Shown here: positions 25,310-34,691 of the stretch, piece by piece
Numbering within the stretch: the first letter of the stretch is position 1
How the letters are laid out: each line of letters opens with the position of its first letter
Assembly: GCA_963738445.1 (NCBI GenBank)
Contig: CAVTWS010000024.1
Coordinates: forward strand, 1-64,000
Direction: 5' to 3'
Origin: CAVTWS01 sp963738445
Lineage (GTDB): Bacteria > Actinomycetota > Acidimicrobiia > Acidimicrobiales > SHLQ01
Length of the DNA stretch: 64,000 nucleotides
Made by a program: the position numbers and the translations under genes
The notes under the pieces: generated by a model
The model's input: the letters and a program-made list of their open reading frames with translations, nothing else
What the model was told of the DNA's origin: nothing
Database searches by the model: none

Positions 25310-26176
25310 TCAGAGGCGATCCCGCCACGACCGAGTCGGCTGCCATCCGAACAGACCGCGAGCCTTGGCGCAACTGATGCCGGCGGCGTCATCGCGGTCT
25401 GTTGGGCGAATCTCGGGATGTTCGACTCCGTAGCCGATGTCGACGAGCTCGGCCAGCGATAGCCCGACCAGGTTGTCGGGTTGGGCGGCGTAGACGACCT
25501 CGTGACCGGGTGTGGTCGACTCGACGGCGAGACCGATCAGCTCGGCGAGGTCGAGGACATCGACGTAGGACCAGCAGTTCACCCGACCCAGCGCCGGTCG
25601 CTTCTGGAACAGGGGTGCGATGTTCGCGTAGTCGCCGTCGTCGAGCACGAGAGACGGCCGGATCGACACCGCGGTCGCATCGCTCCGCCGCACCAGAGCG
25701 TCGCAGATCGTCTCGCCGACCGCTTTGGACAAGGCGTAGGCGTCTTGGGGCCGTACGGGGTGGTTCTCGTCGACCGGGAGGTAGTCAGGGTCCGCGGCAC
25801 GTTCGGCGGTCACATAGCCGACGACCGTCTCACTCGACAGGTTCACCAGCCGGCGCACCCCGGTGCGGGCGACCGCCTCGGCCACGTGGAACGTGGCCAG
25901 CGTGTTGTTGGCGAAGATGGTCGCCGGCGCGTCGTGCGACGGGTCCGGGATGCCGGCAGCGTGCACGATCACCTCCGGTGCCGACTTCATCACGATGCCG
26001 ATCGCGGCGCCGTAGTCGGTCAGGTCGGCGCGCAGGTACGGGAGTGCGCCGCGTGCCGGCGGGCCGTACGACGCCGGGCCGATGTCGGTCAGCGTGACGT
26101 GGTGCCCGCGTCCGGCGAGCACCGCCGCCGCGTGTCGACCGACCTTGCCGCGCCCGCCCGTGATCAGCACCTTCAC
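25310..26176 (-). CDS. NAD-dependent epimerase/dehydratase family protein
   Basis: A complete 288-residue extended-SDR enzyme. The cofactor motif is TGGRGKVGRHAA (residues 6-17) and the catalytic Ser-Tyr-Lys set is visible as NLSSETV and YALSK (YxxxK). Family members act on nucleotide sugars or related carbonyls; the substrate is unknown. The 39-residue remnant at 23456 derives from a close relative, so this gene or its sister was probably once part of the neighbouring operon. It is divergent from the crotonase at 26349 and shares the palindrome at 26249. Confidence 0.85.
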   Translation of the reverse strand: MKVLITGGRGKVGRHAAAVLAGRGHHVTLTDIGPASYGPPARGALPYLRADLTDYGAAIGIVMKSAPEVIVHAAGIPDPSHDAPATIFANNTLATFHVAEAVARTGVRRLVNLSSETVVGYVTAERAADPDYLPVDENHPVRPQDAYALSKAVGETICDALVRRSDATAVSIRPSLVLDDGDYANIAPLFQKRPALGRVNCWSYVDVLDLAELIGLAVESTTPGHEVVYAAQPDNLVGLSLAELVDIGYGVEHPEIRPTDRDDAAGISCAKARGLFGWQPTRSWRDRL

Positions 26177-26248
26177 AGACCTTCTCCTGGCCAGCCGTCG
26201 ACGCGCTCGCTGACATCGCCCGAGCGGCTAGATTCAGCAAATCATCAT

Positions 26249-26264
26249 GATCAGTCGCCTGATT
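26249..26264. promoter_or_regulatory. Palindromic operator between the epimerase and a crotonase gene
   Basis: GATCAG-TCGC-CTGATT, a 5-4-5 perfect core. Extra half-sites ATTCAG (26232-26237) and AATCA lie just to the left, so two dimers could bind. It serves a divergent promoter region. Confidence 0.6.
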
Positions 26265-26348
26265 CCAGCCGACCCACGGAGGCTAGCAGCGTGATCACAG
26301 ACGCTCGGACGACGCGAAGCATCGCTGGCCTCGCAATCGCCACCGACG

Positions 26349-27155
26349 ATGGCCCGGCCCGCGTTGTCTGAGTACCGGTTCATCGAGGTCACCCGCCCGG
26401 CACCCCGAGTCGCCCAGGTCACGCTCGATCGCCCTCAGGTCGCGAACGCGCTCAGCCGGGATCTCTTCGGCGAGCTCGCCACCGCAATGCGGACCATCGA
26501 AGCCGACGACGAGGTCGGTGCCTGGATCCTCACGGGTGCCCCACGGACCGATGGGCGCCCCTGGTTCAGTGCCGGCGCCGATCTCAAGGATTTCGCGGCG
26601 AACCGAACCCGTGACGTGAACCCGGCCCAGGTCATCGACGACATAGACGAGTCGTTGAAACCCTCGATCGCGGCCGTCGACGGACTCTGCACAACCGGTG
26701 CGCTCGAGCTCGCCATGGCGTGCGACATCCGCATCGCGGCGACCACCGCCCAATTCTGCGACTGGCACCTGACCCGGCTCGGTGCGGGCATCGGCGCGTG
26801 GGGTGCGGCGACACGCCTGACCCGACTCGTCGGTGTCTCGAAGGCGACGGAGCTGTTGTTGACGGGCGAGGTGATCGACGGAGCAGAGGCGGCTCGAATC
26901 GGCCTGGTGAACCGCGTCGTGGCATCGTCGGAGCTGCTCGGCACGGCTGTGGCCATGGCGACGACGATCGCCGGGCAACACGCCGAAGGTGTCCGCCTCA
27001 CGATGGAGTTCCTCAATCAGCAGGCGGCGCTGTCGAAACACGAAGCGCTCCGGTTGGCCGGGCGGATCAGCTCGGTCATGAGGATCGACGGCACCTACTC
27101 CGACATGCTCGAGCGCGTCTACGGGTCGCCGACACAGCAGAGCGACGGCGGATGA
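26349..27155 (+). CDS. Enoyl-CoA hydratase/isomerase family protein
   Basis: A 268-residue crotonase. Oxyanion-hole motifs are WFSAGADLKDFA and DGLCTTGALELAMACD, with a following RLGAGIGAWGAATRLTRLVG segment in place of the usual GLLPGxGGTQRLPR. The variation suggests a hydratase-like role with a changed active-site Glu. It is the first of five plus-strand genes up to 31,247 (NUDIX, alpha/beta hydrolase, DUF, kinase-like), all closely spaced. ATG 26349 was chosen by family length; no strong ribosome-binding site is visible. Confidence 0.85.
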   Translation: MARPALSEYRFIEVTRPAPRVAQVTLDRPQVANALSRDLFGELATAMRTIEADDEVGAWILTGAPRTDGRPWFSAGADLKDFAANRTRDVNPAQVIDDIDESLKPSIAAVDGLCTTGALELAMACDIRIAATTAQFCDWHLTRLGAGIGAWGAATRLTRLVGVSKATELLLTGEVIDGAEAARIGLVNRVVASSELLGTAVAMATTIAGQHAEGVRLTMEFLNQQAALSKHEALRLAGRISSVMRIDGTYSDMLERVYGSPTQQSDGG

Positions 27156-27176
27156 CGACACACCGAGCGAGTCGGT

Positions 27177-27848
27177 ATGCCCGGACCGGGCGCTGCTCCT
27201 GACGTGGCGGCTACGTCGTTGACAGTGAACCGCGTCGTCGAGTCGTGCCGTTCACTCCCGACCCCGAAACGGGTGAGGTTCGGGTACAACCACCCGGCCC
27301 CGCGGCCCGCGGCGACGCTGCTGCCGATCGTCCCCCTGGACGGGTCGGCGGGCATCGTGGTGACCAAACGGACTGAGGCGCTCGAGCACGGCGGAGACTG
27401 GGTGTTCCCAGGTGGGAACCTCGCCGACCACGACGTCACGCACCAGGACGCAGCGCGTCGTGAAGCGTCCGAGGAGCTCGGGATCGGTATGGAGGCGATC
27501 GAGGTGATCGGCCAACTCAGCATCTACGGCCCGATCGTCACCGGTCACGTGATCGAGTCCTACGTAGGGGTCATCCGCGACAGCGGCTTCTTCTCCCCGG
27601 ACAGCGTCGAAGTCTCCCAACTGTTGACGATCCCGCTGGCCGACCTCACCTGCCCGACCCGGTCACATGTCGGGCCGATACCCGACCAGCGGCGGGTCAT
27701 CGACCGAGACGCCACGCCGGGCGCTGCGGCGCGGATGCGTTTCTACGAGGTCGCGCCCGGCCAGTACCTGTGGGGACTCCAGGCCGACCTGCTCCACGAA
27801 CTGCTGCGTCACGTGACCGGCGGCGCTCACCATATTGCGGTGGATTGA
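27177..27848 (+). CDS. NUDIX hydrolase, CoA-diphosphatase-like
   Basis: A 223-residue NUDIX protein. The box FPGGNLADHD then REASEELGI aligns with the extended form found in CoA diphosphatases, where Asp replaces the first Glu and the spacing to REx2EE is kept. CoA pyrophosphatases trim CoA or its thioesters to 4'-phosphopantetheine and adenosine 3',5'-bisphosphate, which would fit an acyl-CoA cluster. Assignment to CoA rather than another nucleotide is an inference. It starts 21 nt after the crotonase stop. Confidence 0.75.
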   Translation: MPGPGAAPDVAATSLTVNRVVESCRSLPTPKRVRFGYNHPAPRPAATLLPIVPLDGSAGIVVTKRTEALEHGGDWVFPGGNLADHDVTHQDAARREASEELGIGMEAIEVIGQLSIYGPIVTGHVIESYVGVIRDSGFFSPDSVEVSQLLTIPLADLTCPTRSHVGPIPDQRRVIDRDATPGAAARMRFYEVAPGQYLWGLQADLLHELLRHVTGGAHHIAVD

Positions 27849-27867
27849 CCGCAGAGGGGAACCAACC

Positions 27868-28920
27868 ATGCGTCAGACGACGGTCGACATCGATGTCACG
27901 AGCGCCGCAGGGTTGGGTCAACCCCTGCGTACACGCGTCACGGTGACCCTGCCCGAACCAGACGCGATCGCGAGCCCGCCGGTCGCCTGCTTCGCGTTTC
28001 CCGGCGGTGGGTACAGCCGCGGATACTTCCACCTCGACGTCCCCGACGAGCACGCCTCGACGACACGGGGCGGGCAGGCCGCGTGGCACGCGCAGCGGGG
28101 CTGGATCTTCGTGGCCTGCGACCACCTGTGCGTCGGTGACAGCAGCATGCCGACAGACCCATCGGAGGTCTCCTTCGAGGTCGCAGCAGCGGTGAACGCG
28201 GCCACGGTCGAGGGCGTCACTTCACTTCTCGCCCGCGGCGATCTGGACGCCGATGTTCCGCCGATCGAAGGTCTCGTGCGGATCGGGATCGGGCAGTCGA
28301 TGGGCGGCTGCCTGCTGATCGTGCAACAGGGCCAGCACGCGACGTTCGACGGCATCGGTGTGCTCGGCTACAGCGCGATCCACACGGTGCTGGCCATGCC
28401 GCCGGGCACCCCCACCATCGTCATGCCGTATCTCCCGCGCGGCGCCCGTGTCCCGTTCGACGAGTCGCAGAGCAGCGCTCAGGAGGTCATCGGCGCCCAT
28501 CTCACCGACGACGAACCGACGGCCGCCGACCTCCCCTTCAGCGCCTGGGGCTTCCACATGGACGACGAGCCCCCGGACCTCGTGCTGGCCGACATGGTCG
28601 ACTTCCCGCTTCGTCGTCGCAGTACGCCCTTCCCGTCGTGGGCATCGGCCACGATCCCTCCCTGCGCGGTGACGATGCTGTCTCCCGGTGTGGTGGCACC
28701 CGAGGCGGCGACGATCTCGGCCCCGGTGCTCATCGCGGTCGGTGAACGTGATGTCGTTCCCGATCCCAAGGCCGAGCCGAAGGCCTACCAACGATCCTCG
28801 GACCTCACGGTCATCGTGTGGCCGTCCATGGCGCACATGCACAACTTCGCGTCGACCCGCGCCGGCTTCTGGCACCGGATCCACGAGTGGGGCCAGGGCA
28901 TCGCCCACCAGCGGACCTGA
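27868..28920 (+). CDS. Alpha/beta-hydrolase family protein
   Basis: A 350-residue hydrolase. The nucleophile elbow is GIGQSMGG (Gly-x-Ser-x-Gly form), the oxyanion segment is CFAFPGGGYSRGYFH near residue 50, and a late VGERDVVPDP plus MAHMHNF supply the Asp and His of the triad. This suggests an esterase, lactonase or thioesterase in the catabolic path. ATG 27868 has AGAGGGGA 7 nt upstream; the open frame before it was not used. It lies 19 nt after the NUDIX gene in the same direction. Confidence 0.8.
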   Translation: MRQTTVDIDVTSAAGLGQPLRTRVTVTLPEPDAIASPPVACFAFPGGGYSRGYFHLDVPDEHASTTRGGQAAWHAQRGWIFVACDHLCVGDSSMPTDPSEVSFEVAAAVNAATVEGVTSLLARGDLDADVPPIEGLVRIGIGQSMGGCLLIVQQGQHATFDGIGVLGYSAIHTVLAMPPGTPTIVMPYLPRGARVPFDESQSSAQEVIGAHLTDDEPTAADLPFSAWGFHMDDEPPDLVLADMVDFPLRRRSTPFPSWASATIPPCAVTMLSPGVVAPEAATISAPVLIAVGERDVVPDPKAEPKAYQRSSDLTVIVWPSMAHMHNFASTRAGFWHRIHEWGQGIAHQRT

Positions 28921-28946
28921 CGCCGTCGCCGCAGCGTGACGCGACC

Positions 28947-28952
28947 TAGTCT
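28947..28952 (+). promoter_or_regulatory. -10 box of a possible internal leaderless promoter
   Basis: TAGTCT ends 7 nt before ATG 28960, and no ribosome-binding site is present. The gene may therefore have its own transcript in addition to read-through. Confidence 0.35.
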
Positions 28953-28959
28953 GCGGCCG

Positions 28960-29928
28960 ATGGAGATCACGTCCGACGACAGCCGTCACGACCTGTTGGG
29001 ACCAGACGACGACGACCTCCACCCGGCCGGCGACCACCCCTGGTTCCACGAAACGGCCTGGTGGTCGTTCTACGTGCCCGAGCGCAAGCTCGCCGCGTGG
29101 ATCTACAACTGGATCCGACCGAACATCGGCACGTCGGGCGGCGGATGCTGGCTGTGGGACGATTCGAGCCACGTCCACTGGGAACTGCCGTACTACGCGT
29201 GCTATCACAACCTCCCGATCCCCGGTGAGCCCGATCCACGCGACTTCACCTATCCGTCAGGCGTGTCGACCACCACGATCGAACCCCTGGCGAAATACCG
29301 GTTGGGCTTTCGCGACCGGGACCTGATCTCCCTCGACCTCGAGTTCACCGCCACCATGCCGCCTTGGGTTGGTGAGCCGTCGGGAGATCCACCGGTCGCG
29401 AGGCATCTGGATCAGCTCGGACGGTTGACGGGCGACCTCGTGCTCCACGGCGAGCGCATCCCGGTCGACTCGATCGCGATGCGTGACCGCTCGTGGAGCC
29501 CACGCTCGGAGCGATGGAAGGACGGCCACGTCGGCTACTGCTCTGCGGCGACCGACCATGTGGCTTTCCTCGCCACGAGTGCAGCCGGAACACGGGGCGA
29601 GCGCGAGGAACGTGTGCGCTCCGGATTCTTCGTACGCGACCGGCAGCGAGCCCGGATCATCGACGGCACCCGTGAGGTCGTGCGCCATCCCGAACACGGA
29701 CATCTGACCTCGATCAGGATCGAGGCCGAGGACACCGCCGGCCGCCGTTTCGTCGCCACCGGGACGGGAGTCAACGCGGCGGCCGTGCCGATCCCGGGGG
29801 TTCATGCCCTGGTCTGGATCTGCCTCGTCGACTGGCGTATCGACGGCGTGTCGGCATGGGGCGACGATCAAGACGCCTGGCCGATCCACGAATGGGCCGC
29901 GTTCCGGCGCCACCACAAGCGAGGCTGA
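28960..29928 (+). CDS. AttH/CrtC-like beta-barrel protein of DUF7064/7065 type (tentative)
   Basis: A 322-residue cytosolic protein rich in Trp, His and Tyr near its start (HPWFHETAWWSFYVPERKLA), with VHWELPYYACYH and a central SMAMRDRSW-like segment (DSIAMRDRSWSPRSERW). This pattern recalls lipocalin-like AttH/carotenoid 1,2-hydratase relatives found beside aminoglycoside-phosphotransferase-like genes in CoA-degradation clusters. Such a kinase-like gene starts 5 nt downstream here. No catalytic residues can be named. The true start is ATG 28960, supported by the box TAGTCT 7 nt upstream. Confidence 0.55.
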   Translation: MEITSDDSRHDLLGPDDDDLHPAGDHPWFHETAWWSFYVPERKLAAWIYNWIRPNIGTSGGGCWLWDDSSHVHWELPYYACYHNLPIPGEPDPRDFTYPSGVSTTTIEPLAKYRLGFRDRDLISLDLEFTATMPPWVGEPSGDPPVARHLDQLGRLTGDLVLHGERIPVDSIAMRDRSWSPRSERWKDGHVGYCSAATDHVAFLATSAAGTRGEREERVRSGFFVRDRQRARIIDGTREVVRHPEHGHLTSIRIEAEDTAGRRFVATGTGVNAAAVPIPGVHALVWICLVDWRIDGVSAWGDDQDAWPIHEWAAFRRHHKRG

Positions 29929-29933
29929 CGCCG

Positions 29934-31247
29934 ATGGATAGGTCACCGACCGCCACCGGGTCCACGAGGACACCCGACCCCTACGGCGGGCTCGATCCGG
30001 AGCTGGGAGCCTGGGTCGAGGGAGAGCTCGGACGCACGATCGCCTCGGCCGTCCGGAGCAGCGTGGGTGGTTCGCGGATCACGTGGCTCGTCGATCTGGC
30101 CGACGACGCCCCCCCGGGGTCGGTGGTGGTCCGCGTCGAGGGCCTCGGGTCGTTCACCGGAACCGAGGTGACCCTGGAACGTGAGGCGAGAGCGTTTCGA
30201 GCGCTCGCGCTCGTGGAGATCCCCGTGCCCCGCGTGATCGCTCTGCACCCCGACGGTTCCGCGGCGATCCTCGAACGCCTCGCCGGCACCGACGATCTCG
30301 ACCTGTTCGAGCCGGACGAGCGAGCCGCCGTGCTCGACCACTTCGCTGCCGTGGTGGCGGCGATGCACCGGGTCGACATGGAGACGATCGATCTACCCGG
30401 CTTCGACCGCCCCGCCACTCCCGAAGAGCACGCCCGCCTCGACCTCGCGATGTGGCGCCGTCTCGGCGACTCGGTTCCCGACCTCGATCCACTCATCCAG
30501 TACGCCGGCACGTGGCTCCACGCCCATGCGCCAACGACGGTGTCGCGGACATCGTTCGTGCAAGGCGACACCGGACCGGGCAACTTCCTGGCCGACGGTC
30601 GGATCGTGACGGGGTTGGTCGACATGGAGTTCGCCCATCTCGGCGACCCGATGGACGACCTCGCGTGGATCATGATGCGCCTGCACGACGACGCCGCCTT
30701 CGAGTCGTTCCTCGAGTCGTACGCCTGCCATGGCGGTGCGCCGATCAACGAAGCCTCCGTCTCCTACTACCGGCTCGCCGTCGACTACCGGTGTGCCGTC
30801 ACGACGTCGCTGGCGGTCGCCAGTGGAGGCGGGGCTAGGGGCTGGGCGCCCTATCAGCTCCAGACCCAGCGGTACCTCGATGGGATCGCCGGGCGCCTGG
30901 CCGAAGCGGCCGGCGTTGACCTGCCGTCGGCAGACGTCCCCGACGTCGGCCCGACCGACCGCACCGCGCTCTTCGACCAACTCCTCCTCACCCTTCGTAC
31001 CGCGGCGCGCTCGATCGCCGACCCCGACATCAGCACGGCGACGCGCAATGACCAGATCCTGGTCCACATGCTGCGCGCCCACGACCGGTTCGGTGCCGCG
31101 ATCGACGCAGCCGAGTCAGCCGATCCCCTCGCGACCGGGGCCGCGGCCATCACCGCCGAGGCCGACGCCGACGGCCGGGTTCTCGCGGCGCTGCTCCACC
31201 GGCGAGCACGTCAGCGCCTGCTGTGGACCACCCTGCTCGACCGTTGA
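29934..31247 (+). CDS. APH-fold phosphotransferase (ACAD10/11-kinase-like)
   Basis: A 437-residue protein with the aminoglycoside-phosphotransferase/choline-kinase fold. The catalytic loop is FVQGDTGPGNFL (HxDxxxxN-like, with Gln-Gly before Asp) and the metal-binding motif is GLVDMEFAHLGDPMDDLAW (DxE/DFG-like). An extra 120-residue C-terminal helical domain follows. Relatives are common in acyl-CoA degradation clusters, where they are thought to phosphorylate hydroxy-acyl groups, as in mammalian ACAD10/11; that role is inference here. ATG 29934 lies 5 nt after the previous stop. Antibiotic resistance is unlikely from context. Confidence 0.8.
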   Translation: MDRSPTATGSTRTPDPYGGLDPELGAWVEGELGRTIASAVRSSVGGSRITWLVDLADDAPPGSVVVRVEGLGSFTGTEVTLEREARAFRALALVEIPVPRVIALHPDGSAAILERLAGTDDLDLFEPDERAAVLDHFAAVVAAMHRVDMETIDLPGFDRPATPEEHARLDLAMWRRLGDSVPDLDPLIQYAGTWLHAHAPTTVSRTSFVQGDTGPGNFLADGRIVTGLVDMEFAHLGDPMDDLAWIMMRLHDDAAFESFLESYACHGGAPINEASVSYYRLAVDYRCAVTTSLAVASGGGARGWAPYQLQTQRYLDGIAGRLAEAAGVDLPSADVPDVGPTDRTALFDQLLLTLRTAARSIADPDISTATRNDQILVHMLRAHDRFGAAIDAAESADPLATGAAAITAEADADGRVLAALLHRRARQRLLWTTLLDR

Positions 31248-31293
31248 TCCCCGTTCTGAGCGGCCCGGCCCATCAGCACGCCTCGGTGCCAGC

Positions 31294-31824
31294 TCAGGCC
31301 CCATCGCCCGGTTCCGGTGACTCGGCCGGGCCAAGATCGTGGGCGAGCAACTCGTCGAGTCGCTCGACGAGCTCGACCAACGCGCCGTCGGCCGAGTTCC
31401 CGCCGAGGAACTGCGGAACGCTGATCACCCGTGCGCCGACCGGCAGGTCTGCCGGCGAGTCGTCGACGAACAGGTCGGGCTGTGCAGCAGCGGGCAGCCG
31501 CCCGACCTCGTAACGGCCGTCCTCATCGCGTCCCGCCTTGGCATGGAAGCCGGCGAAGTAGTGGGCGATGCCGTGATCGCGCGCCTTGCGTTCGGCGTAG
31601 TCGGCACCACCGGCGCTCCACAGGACACACCGCACCCCGCGGGCGACGAGCACTTCGAGGAGGGCGCCCGCACCAGGTCGCAGCCGGTCACTCCGAATCG
31701 AGCCGATCAGGGTGCCGTCGACGTCGAAGAGCCACGTCGCCGAAAGGCGACCCAGCGGATCAGACGCCGACAGGCGACCCGGTGCATGAGCCGCCGACTC
31801 ACCCACGGCGTCGTCGCCGGTCAC
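31294..31824 (-). CDS. HAD-superfamily hydrolase
   Basis: A 176-residue phosphatase-like protein with HAD motif I WLFDVDGTLIGS (residues 31-42), motif II LWSAGG and motif IV LFVDDSPADLP. It is short, without a large cap domain. The start is uncertain: GTG 31824 is the first GTG outside the stacked repeats, but every upstream 18-bp repeat unit supplies another in-frame GTG and would add GPAPVT repeats to the N-terminus. It is the last gene of the minus-strand acyl-CoA dehydrogenase/ligase operon. Substrate unknown. Confidence 0.75.
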   Translation of the reverse strand: MTGDDAVGESAAHAPGRLSASDPLGRLSATWLFDVDGTLIGSIRSDRLRPGAGALLEVLVARGVRCVLWSAGGADYAERKARDHGIAHYFAGFHAKAGRDEDGRYEVGRLPAAAQPDLFVDDSPADLPVGARVISVPQFLGGNSADGALVELVERLDELLAHDLGPAESPEPGDGA

Positions 31825-31926
31825 GGGAGCGGGGCCGGTCACGGGAGCGGGGCCGGTCACGGGAGCGGGGCCGGTCACGGGAGCGGGGCCGGTCACGGGA
31901 GCGGGGCCGGTCACGGGAGCGGGGCC
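31819..31926. repeat. Six perfect 18-bp tandem repeats
   Basis: The unit GGTCACGGGAGCGGGGCC is repeated six times without error. The stop codon of the CoA ligase lies inside the last unit, and each unit contains an in-frame GTG for the HAD gene, so the array evidently grew from the ligase 3' end. Eighteen bases is a multiple of three, so copy-number change would not shift frame. Confidence 0.95.
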
Positions 31927-33560
31927 GGCTCGGTCAGTCCTTCGGGCCATTCGCCGCGCTCGAGCCACGCCCGCAACAACGGCTTCTGCACCTTGCCCAT
32001 CGCATTGCGCGGGAAGTGTTCGACCACGAACCATTCGGTCGGCACCTTGTACCTCGCCAGCTCGGCGTGACACGCGTCGGACAACCGCCGACGATCGACG
32101 GCGCCGGCGGCGTCATCGCCCGCACGGGCGATCATGGCGACGACCACTTCCCCGAGACGATCATCGTTCCGGGCCACCACGGCAACCTCGGCGACGCCCG
32201 GGAGCGCCTCGATCACCCGCTCGACCTCGGCCGGGTACACGTTGGCGCCGCCGCGGATGATCAGCTCCGAGCGTCGGTCGAGCACCCACAGACAGCCGTC
32301 CTCGTCGATGCGCCCGACATCGCCGGTGTGAAGCACCCCGTCGCGCAGTGCCTTCGCTGTCCGCTCGGGGTCGTTCCAGTAGCCGAGCATCGTCGAGTAG
32401 CAACCGGCGAACGCGCCGTCGGTGCGGGCACCGACGCAGATCTCCCCTTCCGCGCCATCGTCGACGACAACGCCCGCCGCGTCACGAATGGTCACCTCGA
32501 CGTGGTCCCGGGTTCGCCCCGAGGACCCGATCGGGCTCGAGCTCACCCCCGGCGGATCAGCCGTCACCGAGGTTGGGGCTTCGGTGAGGCCATATCCGAA
32601 GGCGAAATCACGGCCGAAGCGCTCCCGATAGCGATCCCGTAGCCCGTCGGGACACTTCGACCCACCGACGCCGAAGTGCGTCAAGGTCGCGATGTCGGCG
32701 GCGTCGATGTCGGGCCGGGACAGCAGGTCATACGCAGTGGTCGGCGGGCTGTACATGCGTTGCACGCGGAACTCGGCGATCCAGGACGCGACCCCGGCGG
32801 CGTCGGCCCGGTCGATCGGTACGAGCAGGCCTCCCGACAGCATCGACTGGACGGTTGCCAGCACCTGCAGGTTGAGGATGGTGAGCGGAAGCATCACTCC
32901 CTGCACGAGCGCCGCCGGCTCGTCGACCGTCACCACCGCGGCAGGGAGCATGATGTTGTGCTGGCTGTGCACCACACCCTTGGGGCGGCCGGTGGTACCG
33001 CTCGTGTAGGCGATGGCCGCAGGAGCGTTCGGGTCGACGTGGCTCGCCGATCGTGGGACCGGGCGTCCGTCCGCCCACCACGATCCTGGCGCCTCGATGT
33101 CGACGGTCACCACGGTGAAGTCGAGCGCCGATGAGCTCAGCGACTCGGCGATCGGCGCCGTGGTCACCAGTGTGCAGGCCCCGGAATCGGCGATCAGGAA
33201 CTGCTTCTCGGGTGGGGCGAGACTGGTGTTGACCCCCACCCACACCGCCCCGAGCCGCATCGCGGCGAGGAACCCGATGGCGACGTCGACGGTGTTGGGC
33301 AACGACATGGCGACGCGATCGAGCGGACGGACCCCGGATCGCTCGAGCGTGTCCGCCGCCTGATCGACCGCCTGCCTGAGCTCGTCATAGGTGAAACGGG
33401 TTCGCCGGTCCGCCAGCGCGAGGACGCTGCCGAAGCGGTCTGCAGCCTCGTCGATCAGGGCGGCCACCGACGCCGGCACACCCGGGATCGGTGCCGGCGA
33501 CACGTCGACCAGGCCCCACGTGCCACGGCCGGAGGTTGCCGGCACGGGATCTGAGCTCAC
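31911..33560 (-). CDS. Acyl-CoA synthetase (AMP-forming)
   Basis: A 549-residue ANL-superfamily ligase that activates a carboxylic acid to its CoA thioester through an acyl-AMP. The P-loop is AIAYTSGTTGRPKGVV, motif A5 is FAFGYGLTEAP, the hinge region has LHTGDVGRIDEDG and the C-terminal catalytic Lys is in NAMGKVQKPLL. GTG 33560 overlaps the upstream dehydrogenase stop by 4 nt. Its last codons run into the 18-bp repeat array. Operon context with two acyl-CoA dehydrogenases suggests activation of a side-chain acid followed by desaturation. Confidence 0.88.
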   Translation of the reverse strand: MSSDPVPATSGRGTWGLVDVSPAPIPGVPASVAALIDEAADRFGSVLALADRRTRFTYDELRQAVDQAADTLERSGVRPLDRVAMSLPNTVDVAIGFLAAMRLGAVWVGVNTSLAPPEKQFLIADSGACTLVTTAPIAESLSSSALDFTVVTVDIEAPGSWWADGRPVPRSASHVDPNAPAAIAYTSGTTGRPKGVVHSQHNIMLPAAVVTVDEPAALVQGVMLPLTILNLQVLATVQSMLSGGLLVPIDRADAAGVASWIAEFRVQRMYSPPTTAYDLLSRPDIDAADIATLTHFGVGGSKCPDGLRDRYRERFGRDFAFGYGLTEAPTSVTADPPGVSSSPIGSSGRTRDHVEVTIRDAAGVVVDDGAEGEICVGARTDGAFAGCYSTMLGYWNDPERTAKALRDGVLHTGDVGRIDEDGCLWVLDRRSELIIRGGANVYPAEVERVIEALPGVAEVAVVARNDDRLGEVVVAMIARAGDDAAGAVDRRRLSDACHAELARYKVPTEWFVVEHFPRNAMGKVQKPLLRAWLERGEWPEGLTEPAPLP

Positions 33561-34691
33561 CCTGTCGGCACCTCGTCGAGGAGCAGGGCGGCGAGATGCT
33601 CCCGGTGCCATCTGACCGAGCCGAACAACATCTCGTCGAGCATGGCGCGCTTCAGGAACAGATGGGCGTCGTGTTCCCATGTGAACCCGATGCCACCGTG
33701 GACCTGAACGGCGACCTGAGCGACACGAGAACAAGCCGGGCCGGCGAAGGACTTGGCGATCGCTGCGGCGCGGTGTACGTCTCCGTCGATGTCGAGCTCG
33801 TCGAGCGCGAGGGAGGCGGCGGCCCGCGACGCTTCGACGTCGGTGAACATGTTGGCGAGGTGGTGCTTCACCGCCTGGAACGAGCCGATCGCCCGGTTGA
33901 ACTGGAACCGTTCCTTCGCGTGCTGGGTTGCGACCTCCAAGATGTGCTCGGCCGCCCCGACGGCGTCGCACGTCGAGGCGATGGCGCCGATCGACACCAC
34001 CCGCCTCAGGTGTTCCAGGGCTGAGCCGGGCTCGTGCAGCAGGTGCTGGTCGCCCACGGTGACGCCGTCGAAGCTCACCCTCGTCAGTCGTCGGGTGCGG
34101 TCGTATGACGGTTCCACCTCGATGCGTATCCCGCGATCGGCCGAGCCGACGACGGCGAGCGTGACCCCACCGACGCCATCGCGGGCCGCGACGACGATGT
34201 GGTCACACACGTGCGCATCGAGGACGAAGCGGGCCACGCCGTCGAGGCGCACCGAGCCACCGGACAGCGCGGCACCGAACCGACAACTGCGACGGCTCGC
34301 ACGAACCGGTGCTGCTGGTGACGGCGACGGTCGCCTTCGACTCGCCCGCGGCGATCGCCGGCAGGATCGTCGACACCACGTGATCGTTCGCCGCCCCGAC
34401 CAACGCCTCGGCAGCAACGAACGTCGTCAGTAGGGGCGAGGGCGTGAGTTGACGGCCGAGCTCGTGCAGGACGACCGCGGCATCGCCGTACGACGCGCCC
34501 ATCCCGCCGTGAGCCGCGGGGATCGTGATCGCGAGCCAACCCAGCTCCGCCATCGATCTCCAAAGCGCAGGATCGTGACCGATCTCGTGGCCGAGCAGCG
34601 CTCGGACCCGCTCGCTCGACGACCGGTCGGTCAGCAGCCGACGCGCTGACTCGCGCAATTCCTGGCGCTCGTCGTCGGACAGGCCGAGCAT
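33557..34691 (-). CDS. Acyl-CoA dehydrogenase, small-subunit type (frameshifted)
   Basis: About 377 residues in two frames. The first part starts at ATG 34691 (MLGLSDDERQELRESARRLL) and runs to about 34,290. The rest, FGAALSGGSVRLDGVARFVL to HREHLAALLLDEVPTG, is one frame later, so one base is in excess near 34,275-34,300. Helical-domain motifs RAIGSFQAVKHHLANMFTDV and HGGIGFTWEHDAHLFLKR are typical. The ATG overlaps the stop of the partner dehydrogenase (TGATG). Adjacent unequal pairs like this form alpha2beta2 enzymes in actinobacterial steroid degradation, so a heteromer is likely. Confidence 0.78.

Noticed and set aside
29934..31247. Aminoglycoside resistance gene
   Set aside because: The fold is right, but the gene sits among CoA-metabolism genes, carries an extra C-terminal domain and has a changed catalytic loop, so a metabolic kinase is more likely.
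31819..31926. CRISPR array
   Set aside because: The 18-bp units are contiguous with no spacers and the unit is shorter than any CRISPR repeat. It is a tandem repeat.
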